Made by a program: the position numbers and the translations under genes. A model generated the notes under the pieces. That model worked only from the letters and a program-made list of their open reading frames with translations. It was not told the origin of the DNA and ran no database searches. From [Leptolyngbya] sp. PCC 7376 (GTDB taxonomy: Bacteria > Cyanobacteriota > Cyanobacteriia > Cyanobacteriales > MRBY01), in assembly GCF_000316605.1 (NCBI RefSeq), contig NC_019683.1, positions 1,410,036 through 1,474,035 on the forward strand: a DNA stretch of 64,000 nucleotides. Reading direction: 5' to 3'. Of this stretch, positions 1-9,798 are shown in pieces (position 1 is the first letter of the stretch; each line of letters starts with the position of its first letter).

Positions 1-2
1 CT

Positions 3-1457
3 TTGCATGATCCGCGTGCTGACATGCTGAAACCTCGCCTCTCTCTCCTCGTTAATTTGGCTGTGGCATCGATTTACCACGCCTATAGTGGTGAATTGGA
101 GCAAATGCGGGAAACTAATGCTGCGGTTATTAATATCAGTGGTCGTCAACGGATGCTGTCGCAAAAGGTTGCTTTGTACAGTATGCGATTAGTCGTTGCG
201 CCGCCAGAATTGCAGGAGGAATTACGTCAGCAATTGTCAGAAATTTTGGATTTGATGGCAAAGTCCCATCAAGGTCTATTGCATGGGGATACTCACCTTA
301 AATTGGCGTGTTCTCAATCTGCTGAAATTTCTAAGATTTACTACCAGTCGCCGTACCAACTTGATCAACAGGTTTGTGATTATATCGAAGCCGGGCGAAT
401 GTTATTAGCTTGTTCGACATCAGAATTAACGACAGAAAATGTTTATCTTCAACGTATTCTCAATGCAGCGTCTGAACCTTTATTAAGTGCTTTAGATGCG
501 GCGGTTAGTCAGTATCAAAAAGAAAAAGAAAATGCTGATTTTGCAATTGATATTTATCAAGCTCAGCTCTATCAATCTAGTCTCGATGCCCAGGCGATCG
601 CCGAAGAACGAGCGCAAGAACTGAAACGTACTGTGAAAAAGCTGAAGAGCACCCAAAAACAATTAGTCCAGTCTGAAAAACTTTCAACCCTTGGTTATCT
701 CAGTGCTGGTCTTGCCCATGAAATTAATAATCCTCTTAACTTTATCTATGGGAATATTGCCCATGCCAAAGAACATGTCGAAGATTTAATGGCCTTTCTC
801 GATGTCTTAAAAACAATCGAGCTAGATCCAAAAATTACTGCTGTAAGCGAAACCCTCGAACTGGACTATCTTCGTCAAGACTTGCCGCAAGTGATGGAAT
901 CGATGTTGCATGGTTCTGAGCGGATCCGTGATCTTGTAATCGACTTGCAGAAGTTGGCACGCCAGGATCCAGACAAAAAAGTTTTCTCTGATCTCCACGC
1001 AACTTTAGATAGCAGTCTTGTTATTTTGCAACATCGATTGCATGAGCAACAGCCCATTCAAGTGATTAAGCGCTATGATGCTGCACTCCAAAAAATTCCT
1101 TGCCATACTAGCCAAATTAATCAGGTTTTTCTAAATATTTTAAATAACGCGATCGATGCCATTCACAAAACTGAGCGGACTGGCCAAATTACCATTAGCA
1201 CCCAACTCATCGCTTCTCAATCCCGTCCAGCGTTTGTTCGAGTAACCGTTGGGGATAATGGTATGGGGATCACCCAAGAGACGATGCAACATATGTTTGA
1301 GCCTTTTTTCACAACAAAGATGCCGGGAGATGGTACAGGTTTAGGATTGTCGATTAGTCGTCAAATTATTGTGGATAGTCATCAAGGCGATTTGCGATGT
1401 CTGTCTCAACCGAATGAAGGGGCTCATATTATTGTGGATCTACCAGTTAATGTGTAG
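3..1457 (+). CDS. Sensor histidine kinase with PilJ-type N-terminal domain (5' end may be cut by window edge)
   Basis: Cytoplasmic sensor kinase that would autophosphorylate on His and pass phosphate to an unlinked response regulator. The first ~180 residues contain the type IV pili methyl-accepting chemotaxis (PilJ) N-terminal signature INISGRQRMLSQK, followed by a coiled coil (about 195-225). The H-box AGLAHEINNP places the phospho-acceptor at His239, and the C-terminal ATPase shows N-box (NILNNAIDAI), G1 (DNGMGI), F-box (FEPFFTTK) and G2 (GTGLGLSIS). The first possible start is a TTG at base 3, so the true start is probably outside the window. No receiver gene lies beside it. Two other kinases in this window (32388 and 37790) share the same kinase core, including the long helix between the H- and N-boxes. 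The input signal is unknown. Confidence 0.85.
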   Translation: MHDPRADMLKPRLSLLVNLAVASIYHAYSGELEQMRETNAAVINISGRQRMLSQKVALYSMRLVVAPPELQEELRQQLSEILDLMAKSHQGLLHGDTHLKLACSQSAEISKIYYQSPYQLDQQVCDYIEAGRMLLACSTSELTTENVYLQRILNAASEPLLSALDAAVSQYQKEKENADFAIDIYQAQLYQSSLDAQAIAEERAQELKRTVKKLKSTQKQLVQSEKLSTLGYLSAGLAHEINNPLNFIYGNIAHAKEHVEDLMAFLDVLKTIELDPKITAVSETLELDYLRQDLPQVMESMLHGSERIRDLVIDLQKLARQDPDKKVFSDLHATLDSSLVILQHRLHEQQPIQVIKRYDAALQKIPCHTSQINQVFLNILNNAIDAIHKTERTGQITISTQLIASQSRPAFVRVTVGDNGMGITQETMQHMFEPFFTTKMPGDGTGLGLSISRQIIVDSHQGDLRCLSQPNEGAHIIVDLPVNV

Positions 1458-1506
1458 GTTGTTGGCATGAAAAATTTGACGCTGCATAGCCACAAATAAA
1501 AAACGA

Positions 1507-1549
1507 TTCAGATAAATTCAAAAGATTGTCGTCCTCGAATTTATCTGAA
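1507..1549 (-). terminator. Hairpin terminator between convergent genes, probably for htpG
   Basis: Perfect 13-bp inverted repeat (arms 1507-1519 and 1537-1549, 17-base loop). On the minus strand the stem is followed within two bases by a run of six T, so it fits rho-independent termination of htpG. The stem itself is AT-rich, so its strength is uncertain. It could also stop read-through from the upstream kinase. Confidence 0.5.
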
Positions 1550-1584
1550 CCAATAAAGTTTATGCCAAGGGTTTTGGCTAGGTT

Positions 1585-3555
1585 TTATTTTTCACTGAGT
1601 TTGGTGAGGACTTGGTTAGAGCGCTCAACAAAGGATTTCATGCCATCTGCATCGAAACCTTTTTGTGCAATCAATGCGAGGTCGTAAACATGCTGACAGA
1701 GCATATCGACGGTGGCTTGATTGGAAGATGTGCCATCAGCTTGAATGATTGAGCCTTGGCTGAGGTTATAGATATTTTCGATAAGTGGGTGAGCGGTGTT
1801 GATCATCAAAACATGCTCTTCTGGGAACTGCATGATACTTTGTTGCATCATCGCGGTCATTTCCTGTAAACGACGCATCGCTTCGGGGAGAAGAATCATT
1901 GCGGGCGGTGTCGCTTGACTCTCAGCTCCTTTGAGAGATTGGGTTTTGATGTTAACTTTTTCTTTGGCGATCGCCTTCTCAAATACCTCTTTAATCACAT
2001 CAGCGCGGGTTTTGTTGGTGCTAGGATCAACAATCTCGCTCGCTTTGTCGTTATCGACAAGGCTGTCATCAAGCTCGGAGTCAACACGAGAGAATTTTAC
2101 GTCACTAAATTCACGCTCTAGAAACGGAATGAAGTAGTTGGTATCGATGAAGGAGTCCATATAAAGAACTTCTACACCTTGGTTCTTATAAAGCTCGATG
2201 TAAGTGGCTTGGGTACTGACCTCGGTGCAATAGAAGACGCGATTTTCGTGCTTTTCTTTATTGCGTTCGAGGTAATCCTTAAGGGTTGTATGAGGTTCGG
2301 TGGAAAGTTTGCCATCCTTATTCACATCATCCCAAACATCACTGTCGCCGCTCTGGACTTCAACCTTTGGCTCTTCGGGTTTTGCATCATCTGCCTCGAA
2401 AGTGGTGCGATAGATGAGGATATCTTCGACTTGCTTCTTGAATTTCTCGTCGCGGATACTGCCATATTTCACGAAAGTGCCGATGTCTTCCCAGCCTTTC
2501 ACATATGCTGCATAGTCGTCACGATACAAAGTCTTGAGGCGATCGCCCACTTTCTTCGCGATGTAATCAGAAATGCGACGAACGGTACGGTGATTGGTTA
2601 AAGCACTACGGGAAACGTTGAGAGGAATATCAGTGCTATCCACAACGCCGCGTAATGGCATCAAGAATTCGGGGATAACCTCTTCACAGTGATCACTCAC
2701 GAAAACTTGGTTACAGAATAGTTTGATTTGACCCTTAGTCACGTCCACATCGGGACGAAGTTTAGGGAAATACAAAATGCCATTCAACATGAATGGATAG
2801 TCAGTGTTGAGGTGTACCCAGAGAAGTGGCTCTTCTTGGAAGGGGTAAAGATAGCGATAAAACTCTAGGTAATCTTCATCCGTGAGATTTTGAGGAGATT
2901 CTTTCCAGATAGCGCGTTGTTTGTTGATCTGTTCATCATTGAACTTGATCGAAACGGGCATAAAGTCCGAATAAGTTTTGACGAGTTGCTTAATTCGCTC
3001 GTCTTCAAGGTACTCAGTCTCATCATCCATCACGGTGAGAGTAATGGTTGTACCAATGGTGTCTTTTTCGCTGGCACTCAGTTCAAATTCGGGGGAGCCG
3101 TCGCAAGACCAATGCACTGCCTCGGAGCCATCCTTGCACGAAAGAGTTTCGATTTCGACTTTGGTTGCCACCATAAATGCGGAGTAGAAACCTAAACCGA
3201 AGTGACCAATGAGGGCATCTGCATCGCTGCCGTATTTCTCGATAAATTCTTCGGCGCTGGAAAAAGCCACTTGGTTAATGTACTTTTTCACTTCCTCGGC
3301 AGTCATGCCAATGCCGTTATCGGTAAGAGAGAGGGTTTTTGCCTCTTTATCGACACTGAGAATGATTTTGCCATCGGGCACTTCAACACTACTTTCGCCA
3401 GAGAGCTTTGCCATTTTTCTTTTACTAATGGCATCGACTGCGTTGGAGATTAGCTCCCGCAAAAAGATCTCATGGTCCGTGTAGAGAGATTTTTTGATAA
3501 TCGGAAAAATATTCTCGGTATGGATCGAAATGTTGCCTTTTTCGAGGACAGCCAT
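1585..3555 (-). CDS. htpG: Molecular chaperone HtpG (Hsp90)
   Basis: Cytosolic ATP-dependent Hsp90 chaperone; in cyanobacteria HtpG supports heat, cold and oxidative stress tolerance and phycobilisome stability. At 656 residues it has the usual bacterial length. The N-terminal GHKL ATPase carries ELISNAVDAI, DNGIGMT and GHFGLGFYSAF, which build the nucleotide pocket and lid; the middle domain includes DIPLNVSRS with its conserved Arg, and the C-terminal dimerisation domain is complete. Start is ATG at 3555. It is divergent from the phosphatase gene at 3725 with a 169-base shared upstream region, in which I found no CIRCE element (TTAGCACTC-N9-GAGTGCTAA), so HrcA control is not supported here. 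Confidence 0.97.
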   Translation of the reverse strand: MAVLEKGNISIHTENIFPIIKKSLYTDHEIFLRELISNAVDAISKRKMAKLSGESSVEVPDGKIILSVDKEAKTLSLTDNGIGMTAEEVKKYINQVAFSSAEEFIEKYGSDADALIGHFGLGFYSAFMVATKVEIETLSCKDGSEAVHWSCDGSPEFELSASEKDTIGTTITLTVMDDETEYLEDERIKQLVKTYSDFMPVSIKFNDEQINKQRAIWKESPQNLTDEDYLEFYRYLYPFQEEPLLWVHLNTDYPFMLNGILYFPKLRPDVDVTKGQIKLFCNQVFVSDHCEEVIPEFLMPLRGVVDSTDIPLNVSRSALTNHRTVRRISDYIAKKVGDRLKTLYRDDYAAYVKGWEDIGTFVKYGSIRDEKFKKQVEDILIYRTTFEADDAKPEEPKVEVQSGDSDVWDDVNKDGKLSTEPHTTLKDYLERNKEKHENRVFYCTEVSTQATYIELYKNQGVEVLYMDSFIDTNYFIPFLEREFSDVKFSRVDSELDDSLVDNDKASEIVDPSTNKTRADVIKEVFEKAIAKEKVNIKTQSLKGAESQATPPAMILLPEAMRRLQEMTAMMQQSIMQFPEEHVLMINTAHPLIENIYNLSQGSIIQADGTSSNQATVDMLCQHVYDLALIAQKGFDADGMKSFVERSNQVLTKLSEK

Positions 3556-3724
3556 AGGTCTTAAATTACATATGCGCTAAGTGTGTTAACCATTTTGCCG
3601 GAATCTTGACTCAACGAAAGGAGGCGATCGCCGTCATAATTGGATGTGGATTACCCTACCTAATGGCAATCTCGATCAAGATCTGAATCGTCAGTAAACG
3701 TTTATCGAGATAAATGAAACCAAC

Positions 3725-4525
3725 ATGCCCAATATGATTGATGTCTTGATTCCAACTATTGAGGAAGTTGCCGAATATCAAAGGCAGGCATTTGGCGATC
3801 GCAATGTTACTTTCCAAACGAAAGCCGATAAATTTGACTTTGTTTCTGAAGTCGATAAACGATCTCAAAAGAAAATTCTTCAAGCAATCGAGCAATATTT
3901 TCCTCAATCAGGCATTGTGGCGGAAGAAGTTGGTGAAGATAAGCTTTCCAAAGATGGCACTTGGTTTGCTGTTGATCCTTTAGACGGTACGGCAAATTTC
4001 AAAGCTGGAATACCGTTATGGGCGATTTCGATTGGGTTTATTAAAGATGGTGTGATCGAAGAAGGTCTTATTGCTTTGCCTTATACGGCAGAAGTTTTTT
4101 ATAGCGGCGATGTTGAGCCTTTAGCGAAGCCACTAAAAAAACTATCTGAAGCTCAGTTTTATGGCATCGATAGTACTTTTGAAAATGTTCAGTTTGACGG
4201 GCTAGTGCTCAAGCGTCGTCAGTTGGGTGCTGCTGTTCCAATTCTTCTGTGGTGTTGCGATTCTCAAAACCGTCAACGGGCGCGACTCGATTTTGCTTTG
4301 ATGGGTAAAGGGTCGCTTTGGGATGTGTGCGGGGCGATCGCCTTTCTGAGACAAAAAGGTGGTGCTTTGATCGATGGGACAGGGACAGATTTCACTGAAT
4401 GTGTTGATATCTTTGAGATTTTAGGTGGATTAGATCGACTACGTACCTACAATTTTCGCTATGTTGCAAGTGCGAATAAACTCGTTGTAAAAGAGGTCTA
4501 TCGGGGCTATTTGCTGATTAACTAA
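3725..4525 (+). CDS. Inositol monophosphatase family protein
   Basis: Mg-dependent sugar- or inositol-phosphate phosphatase of the IMPase/FBPase/CysQ fold. Metal-binding motif AVDPLDGTANF sits at about residues 81-91, preceded by a Glu-Glu pair (AEEVGED), and the second motif GSLWDVCGAIAFL is near residue 198. Length (266) matches the family. Cyanobacterial members can act on inositol-1-phosphate, histidinol phosphate or PAP; nothing in the sequence separates these options. The ATG at 3725 was taken as start; a second ATG follows three codons later. The gene stands alone, divergent from htpG. Confidence 0.85.
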   Translation: MPNMIDVLIPTIEEVAEYQRQAFGDRNVTFQTKADKFDFVSEVDKRSQKKILQAIEQYFPQSGIVAEEVGEDKLSKDGTWFAVDPLDGTANFKAGIPLWAISIGFIKDGVIEEGLIALPYTAEVFYSGDVEPLAKPLKKLSEAQFYGIDSTFENVQFDGLVLKRRQLGAAVPILLWCCDSQNRQRARLDFALMGKGSLWDVCGAIAFLRQKGGALIDGTGTDFTECVDIFEILGGLDRLRTYNFRYVASANKLVVKEVYRGYLLIN

Positions 4526-4633
4526 TCATTCCAGATCGCCCGAAAAAGATGCGTTATGACGGATGTGAGGTTTGCGGTGATGTCATAATTATTTGCCGTC
4601 TTCACACATCCTACCATTGATAATTGGAGGCGT

Positions 4634-5714
4634 TTATGCTGAGATTTGGACTTTTTTGACAACCTCGGTTTCTCCTTGACCCATCATCAAAATCGGGAAT
4701 TTATAGACGCGTAGGAGACGATAGGCGAGGTATAGACAAACCGTTCCCATGTAGCTCGTTAAGGCTGCCCATAATAAGTTTTCGCTCTGGAAATGGGTGG
4801 CGAGCAACACGAATGGACTAAAGCCAAACACAAACCCGAACAAGGCACTATTGCGGAGAGTGACACCGTCTTTAATGCCGCTAAAGTAGCTCTCCAACAT
4901 AAAGGCGATCGCATTCAAGCCAAGTAAAGGGATAAGCCACATCGCCGAGCGTTGAATCATTTCGGTGACATCAGCATGGTTAGTCAAAATTTTGAAGATA
5001 GTCTGTGGGAAAAAGACAGTTACTAACGCAAAACTGAGGGCGATCGCCAAGCCAGTAAAGAGTGCAACTTTTAGGACAGATAGAATTTTCTGTGTTTGTT
5101 TTTGCCCTTTAAAATTACCGATGAGCGTCTGGGAAGTCATGCCGACTCCTTGTACCGTAAATTGGCTGAGGAGGGCAATCTGCAATAGCAAACCATTCTC
5201 TGCCAATAGCTCTGTACCAAAGGTGGCGCTGAGATTGGTAAAAATCGAATAGGCAGAAATCCAACTGAAGTACCGGACGAGCATATTCCCTTTTAGCGAG
5301 AGGGTTTGGGATAAATCTGCCCCTTTCAACATCCGTGACCAAGCGTCTCGGAGAAATTGCCATTTCGCGGTGAAGGTGATCGCCACCAAACCGACAAACA
5401 ACGCTAAATATTGACTAATTGCAGTGGCTAGACCTGCTCCGGTACTTTCCCAGCCCCACTGCAAAATTATCCAGTAGTCAAAGAGCACATTACTGCCATT
5501 GCCAATAAAAGAAATGAGCAACACAATCCAATTCATCTCGCGGCCAAGGAACCAGCCAATCACCACAAAATTTAGGAGGACGGCAGGTGCACCCCAAATG
5601 CGGACATTAAAATAATCCAGCCCAGCCATCTCCATCTCCGAGGAGCCAGACAGCAGCGCAAATCCAAATTTATGGATCGGATATTGGAATAGCAACATCA
5701 CCCCGGCGATCGCC
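4634..5714 (-). pseudogene. MATE-family efflux transporter, 5'-truncated
   Basis: The readable part (355 residues from a GTG at 5701) is the distal three quarters of a MATE/DinF-type multidrug:cation antiporter, with about ten membrane segments and MATE-like stretches such as GWFLGREMNW and GNGSNVLFDYWI. Family members are about 440-450 residues, so roughly the first 90 residues (two membrane helices) are missing. Reading upstream in frame from the GTG gives AIAG, encoded by the HIP1 site at 5705-5714, then Trp-Arg preceded by a stop (TAA). Family similarity therefore stops at the HIP1 site, and the sequence beyond belongs to a different broken gene on the other strand. Probably non-functional. 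Confidence 0.7.
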
Positions 5715-5937
5715 CTCCATTATCGAAAAACAGTTAGAGGCAGACTATCCCTCTGTTGCCTATAACCTCAATAATCTGGGGTCAATGTACTATCAGCAGG
5801 ACAAATTGACCGAAGCAAAAAAGTTATCATCCCATGGGTTAGAAATTCGCCAGAAAATTTTAGGCGATGACCATCCCCTCACCCAAACAACACAAGAATG
5901 GCTCGATCTAGTTCAGCAAGCTGTATTAGAAGACTAA
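5705..5937 (+). pseudogene. 3' fragment of a kinesin-light-chain-type TPR gene
   Basis: From the HIP1 site at 5705-5714 rightwards one frame stays open to TAA at 5935-5937 and encodes typical TPR repeat sequence: EADYPSVAYNLNNLGSMYY, then a helix ending ALEIR-like (GLEIRQKILGDDHPLTQT) and a final WLDLVQQAVLED. This is the closing portion of the tandem TPR proteins common in cyanobacteria. There is no start codon or promoter, and the fragment is joined head-to-head with a truncated MATE gene. It is a remnant left by a rearrangement. Confidence 0.7.
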
Positions 5938-6003
5938 AACTTTTAACAACTTCATGATTACCCGATTACAATAACGATAGTGATTCAGTGAGCCTGTGTG
6001 CCG

Positions 6004-6603
6004 ATGGTGACTACGACCGATCAACAGCCACAAACTTTATCCCTCGAAGAATTTCTCCAGCAACAAGAGACAAAACCTGCCACCGAATTTTTTTATGGCA
6101 ATCTGACGCAGAAACCAATGCCTACAGGAAAACATAGCCGTCTGCAAAGTCGTCTTGCGCGAGAAATAGATCAGAGAACAGAAGAGTCTGAGATCGCCTT
6201 AGCCCTCACAGAGTTACGCTGTACCTTCGGTGGACGTTCACTGGTGCCAGATATTGCCGTTATCCGTTGGGAAAACTTACCGTGGGACGAAGATGAGACC
6301 ATTGGTGATCGTTTTGAGCAATGTCCCGACTGGGTAATCGAAATCCTCTCACCCCAACAACCCCAACATCTTGTGATGGAAAAAATTCTATTCTGTCTCC
6401 AGCATGGGACGATGCTCGGTTGGTTGATTGATCCCTATGTCGAAAGCGTGACCGTTTTCAAAAAAGATCAAGCACCCACATTACATTTGAGTACACCATT
6501 GCCCGACACCCAGGATCTTGCCCTACCCATGCTCGATGGTTTAGAGGATTGGCAACTTTACGCAAAAGATTTATTTGGCTGGCTAAAACGTTCGACTCGC
6601 TAG
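6004..6603 (+). CDS. Uma2-family (DUF820) putative endonuclease
   Basis: Member of the Uma2 family, predicted PD-(D/E)XK nucleases that are strongly expanded in cyanobacteria and mostly of unknown role. Visible core: LRCTFGGRSLVPDIAVI (Asp of the PD motif) and DWVIEILSPQ (the E-x-L strand). The Glu found in the more usual ...GE motif at the first strand reads FFYGN here, so activity is uncertain. ATG at 6004 was chosen because it aligns with the start of the paralogue at 20958; a GTG two codons earlier (5998) is possible. The two copies match along the whole chain, e.g. QKPMP-G-HSRLQ. Confidence 0.8.
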   Translation: MVTTTDQQPQTLSLEEFLQQQETKPATEFFYGNLTQKPMPTGKHSRLQSRLAREIDQRTEESEIALALTELRCTFGGRSLVPDIAVIRWENLPWDEDETIGDRFEQCPDWVIEILSPQQPQHLVMEKILFCLQHGTMLGWLIDPYVESVTVFKKDQAPTLHLSTPLPDTQDLALPMLDGLEDWQLYAKDLFGWLKRSTR

Positions 6604-6684
6604 AAAAATGCTCTTAGAGTCTGCCCATGATGAGCACACTTAGGCTTGTAGAATAAGAGATTCCTTTCATTAGCACAAAAAACT

Positions 6685-7503
6685 ATGCGCGCCCGAAAAC
6701 AATTTGGTCAACATTGGCTCACTGACGATAGTATCCTCGACCAGATTGTGGCAGCAGCAGACTTACAACAGGGCGATCGCCTCCTAGAGATTGGACCGGG
6801 GAAAGGGGCATTAACGCGACGACTGTTACCCAATGCAGAGGCGTTACTTTCTGTAGAAATTGACCGAGATCTCTGCAAATATATGGTGCAAAACTACGGC
6901 GATCGCGATAACTTTTTGTTGCTTGAAGCCGATTATCTTAAGAGCAATATCGACGAATTTTTAAACGATTTCCCGAAGTTTCAGAACCCCCGCAAAGTGG
7001 TCGCGAATATTCCCTACAACATCACTGGCCCGATCATCGAAAAACTCCTCGGACGTATCGCCAACCCAAATCCCAACCCTTTTGAGTCTATCGTGCTGCT
7101 CATCCAAAAAGAAGTGGGCGATCGCCTCATTGCCGTGCCCCACACCAGAGCATTTGGCGCGTTAACCTTGCGGGTGCAGTATTTGGCAGAATGCGAAACC
7201 ATTTGCCTTGTGCCACCAAAATCATTCCGTCCGAAGCCCAAGGTCGATTCTGTGGTTGTTCGCCTTAAACCGCGTCCACTTGGGAAACCTGCCCAAAATC
7301 CGAAACTCCTTGAAACCCTCATAAAAGTTGGGTTTATGAGCAAACGAAAAATGCTCCGCAATAATCTCAAGGGACTGTACAAAACAGAGATCCTTGATCC
7401 AATTTTTGCAGAGCTAGATATTAGCCAAAAAGCTCGGGGCGAAGAAGTTGATCTAATGCAATGGATAGCCCTCAGTGATCGCCTCAATGCCCTAGACGAT
7501 TAA
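6685..7503 (+). CDS. rsmA: 16S rRNA (adenine1518-N6/adenine1519-N6) dimethyltransferase
   Basis: RsmA/KsgA dimethylates two adjacent adenines in the 3'-terminal helix of 16S rRNA, using four S-adenosylmethionines, late in 30S assembly. The protein (272 residues) begins RKQFGQHWL, has SAM-binding motif LLEIGPGKGALT (about 33-44) and the catalytic NIPYNITGPI (about 110-119), and the C-terminal helical domain contains FMSKRKMLRNNL. Start ATG at 6685. The stop codon overlaps by four bases the stop of the cupin gene on the other strand. Confidence 0.97.
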   Translation: MRARKQFGQHWLTDDSILDQIVAAADLQQGDRLLEIGPGKGALTRRLLPNAEALLSVEIDRDLCKYMVQNYGDRDNFLLLEADYLKSNIDEFLNDFPKFQNPRKVVANIPYNITGPIIEKLLGRIANPNPNPFESIVLLIQKEVGDRLIAVPHTRAFGALTLRVQYLAECETICLVPPKSFRPKPKVDSVVVRLKPRPLGKPAQNPKLLETLIKVGFMSKRKMLRNNLKGLYKTEILDPIFAELDISQKARGEEVDLMQWIALSDRLNALDD

Positions 7504-7787
7504 CCGAAAAAATAATGCTTTTTCACGTCCTGCTTAATTTCCCAAGTGCAGCTTAAGCCAGAGGCAAAGGTGACTAAATCTCCCTTACCCATGGAGACAG
7601 GTTCACCGCCATCGGGCGTCACAATCACTTCCCCTTCAAGAAAATAACACGTCTCTCTGATGTCATATTCCCAAGGAAAAGTTGACGCTTCCTTTGTCCA
7701 GATGCTCCACTCAAAAACTCCTAACTCTTTTAGTTTGTTTGGGCTAGGGTTGTGATCGACGGAGATTGTTGCGGTTGTATTAGTCAT
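7500..7787 (-). CDS. Small cupin-domain protein
   Basis: Single-domain cupin of 95 residues, most like the Cupin_3/DUF861 group. Visible: WSIWTKEASTFPWEYD, ETCYFLEGEVIVTPDG and GKGDLVTFASGLSCTWEI, which are the two cupin strands pairs. Family members are small metal-binding or sugar-binding barrels, some acting as ureidoglycolate-like hydrolases, but no reaction can be assigned. It converges on rsmA with a four-base overlap of the two stops. Confidence 0.8.
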   Translation of the reverse strand: MTNTTATISVDHNPSPNKLKELGVFEWSIWTKEASTFPWEYDIRETCYFLEGEVIVTPDGGEPVSMGKGDLVTFASGLSCTWEIKQDVKKHYFFG

Positions 7788-7857
7788 TGTTGCAATTAAA
7801 AAAATCTACCTAAATTTATAGCGGCTCCACACCGAAAATCAGGCTCAGAAAAGATTA

Positions 7858-8577
7858 CTAGTCTCGGAAATATAAGCGACTATCCAAAGATTCGGCACGA
7901 ACTTGGGTATTCACCACTTCGGCTTCCTGGCGGCTCAGGAAAGGGCCAATGGCGATATGGTCGCCACGGGGAGAATCTTTTTCTTGCATCAAGCCAGAAC
8001 TAATTCCAGCACTCAATAAGCGACTTTGGATTGTACTGAAAGAATCACCACGGGTCGGAATTGCGACAAAATAGCCCGCATTATCAACACTAGACCCAAC
8101 AGCAACGATATCATCTTCGTCCACTTTGACGACTTTTGCGGAGATGCCTTGCTCCCGTAAATCAGCCTGTAAGTTACGGGCATTGTCTTTCTCAGAAAAG
8201 AGGCCTGCCTGAATGCGATCGCCTCTCAAAAAGGCATCGGGCTGAACCCGCTGAACCGCAGCGAGGGTTAAAGCATCATTTTTTGGGACTTCGACGCGGT
8301 AACCATCTGTAAAGTTCGTGATAGTCCTTGGGCTAGTAGTAGCCTTTGGTGCTTCAAAGTTAAATTCGCTAAGAGCAGGGGGCTGCGCAATGGGGACAAC
8401 TTCTCTCACATCCTCATCTTCAGGGGTTTCCCGCAATGAGGGAATATCCGGTGGTACAGGCGGCAAACCTTGAAATACCGTAACCTGTGCTGTGGCGATC
8501 GCCCCTATGGAGAGGTAACCTAATAGCCCAAAGCCGGCAAAAGCTTTGACCACATGACGTTTTGTTGTTTGTTGCAT
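7858..8577 (-). CDS. Secreted or membrane-anchored SPOR-domain protein
   Basis: A 239-residue protein starting at MQQTTKRHVV with one hydrophobic segment (AFAGFGLLGYLSIGAIATA), either a signal peptide or anchor. A Pro-rich linker (VFQGLPPVPPDIPSL) follows, then two tandem SPOR-like modules: one around FLRGDRIQAGLFSEKDNARNL and one around GDHIAIGPFLSRQEAE. SPOR domains bind denuded peptidoglycan at division sites, so a cell-wall role in the periplasm is likely. An ATG 12 codons upstream (8613) is possible but adds an acidic leader before the positively charged segment, so I prefer 8577. A 228-base gap without visible features separates it from folD. Confidence 0.7.
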   Translation of the reverse strand: MQQTTKRHVVKAFAGFGLLGYLSIGAIATAQVTVFQGLPPVPPDIPSLRETPEDEDVREVVPIAQPPALSEFNFEAPKATTSPRTITNFTDGYRVEVPKNDALTLAAVQRVQPDAFLRGDRIQAGLFSEKDNARNLQADLREQGISAKVVKVDEDDIVAVGSSVDNAGYFVAIPTRGDSFSTIQSRLLSAGISSGLMQEKDSPRGDHIAIGPFLSRQEAEVVNTQVRAESLDSRLYFRD

Positions 8578-8841
8578 TGCGTCTCTCCAGAACATATCCT
8601 GCGATTCACCCATAAAGCAGATTGCGATAGGCCAAAATCCCTAGAGATAGATAATCTCACGCTTAAAATTAACTCACATCTGTTAATTTTTCACGACAAA
8701 TTAACGATAAATTTTAAAATTCATTGGATTTATTAATCACTGTAAAAGCAAAATCAGCGGATTTTGCATCCAAAATATACCCACAAACATCTAAAAATCA
8801 CCAAAGTATCGGTGTCTATCCCCTCTAATATCGCTATCGAA

Positions 8842-9711
8842 TTAGGTTTTTGCCTTTGCTTCATAGCTATTAAACGTATTTTGTAAGAGCATCGCCACCG
8901 TCATCGGGCCGATGCCGCCGGGCACAGGGGTAATATAAGATGCCACTTTTTCGGCAGCCTCAAACGCGATATCTCCGACCAATCGAGCTTTACCAGTTTC
9001 AGGATTTTCGACCCGGTTAATACCAACATCAATGGCGATCGCCCCAGGCTTAATCATGTCAGCTGTAATAAATTCTGATCGCCCCACAGCCGCCACGAGA
9101 ATATCGGCCTCACGAGTAACTGCCGCCAAATCCTCAGTGCGGGAATGGGCAATCGTCACTGTGGCATTAGCTTCGAGCAACATCAGAGCAATCGGTTTCC
9201 CAACGAGAATACTGCGACCCACGACAACGGCTTTTTTTCCGGCGATGGGAATATCATATTCCTTCAGCAATTCCATCACGCCATAGGGTGTACAGCTTCG
9301 TAAACCTGGTTCAGACCGAACCAAATGTCCCAAATTGAGCGGGTGAAGGCCATCGGCGTCTTTTTCTGGGTCAATGGTTAATAGCAAACCAACAGAATCA
9401 AGGTGATCAGGTAACGGCAATTGCACAAGGATGCCATCGACACGGTCATCAGCGTTTAGCTCTTGGATCACGGCTTCTAGTTCAGCTTGGGTGACATCGG
9501 TTGGAAAATGTTTACCGAAAGAAGCAATGCCTACTCGCTCACAGGAACGTTCTTTATTACGCACATAAGCGGCACTTGCGGGATTATCTCCCACCATCAA
9601 CACAGCCAACCCTGGTGGACGACCCATCTGCGGTTCAAGTTGGGCAACTTTTTCTTTGAGAGTAGCTTTGATTTTCTTGGCAAAGCCTTTGCCGTCAAGG
9701 ATTTGAGCCAT
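8842..9711 (-). CDS. folD: Bifunctional methylenetetrahydrofolate dehydrogenase/cyclohydrolase FolD
   Basis: Cytosolic enzyme interconverting 5,10-methylene-, 5,10-methenyl- and 10-formyl-tetrahydrofolate with NADP, feeding purine and fMet-tRNA synthesis. The 289-residue chain shows catalytic [16 protein letters not shown] (Tyr and Lys), the dinucleotide-binding [19 protein letters not shown] and the family signature [13 protein letters not shown]. Start is ATG at 9711. It is the last gene before the CoA-ligase-like pair on the same strand, with an 87-base gap, so it may be transcribed separately. Confidence 0.97.
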   Translation of the reverse strand: MAQILDGKGFAKKIKATLKEKVAQLEPQMGRPPGLAVLMVGDNPASAAYVRNKERSCERVGIASFGKHFPTDVTQAELEAVIQELNADDRVDGILVQLPLPDHLDSVGLLLTIDPEKDADGLHPLNLGHLVRSEPGLRSCTPYGVMELLKEYDIPIAGKKAVVVGRSILVGKPIALMLLEANATVTIAHSRTEDLAAVTREADILVAAVGRSEFITADMIKPGAIAIDVGINRVENPETGKARLVGDIAFEAAEKVASYITPVPGGIGPMTVAMLLQNTFNSYEAKAKT

Positions 9712-9798
9712 TGATGTGACCTCGGTTCTGGAATAAAAAATGTAGTGGGCGACGCCTATTCTGTGCAGAGATAAATAGTAATCAGGCTTAACGTTATC

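Noticed and set aside
1915-3484. Several frames antisense to htpG (e.g. 2179-2601, 2890-3195)
   Set aside because: They lie fully inside a well-conserved gene on the other strand and encode nothing recognisable.
3556-3724. CIRCE element for htpG
   Set aside because: No TTAGCACTC-N9-GAGTGCTAA-like repeat is present in the upstream region.
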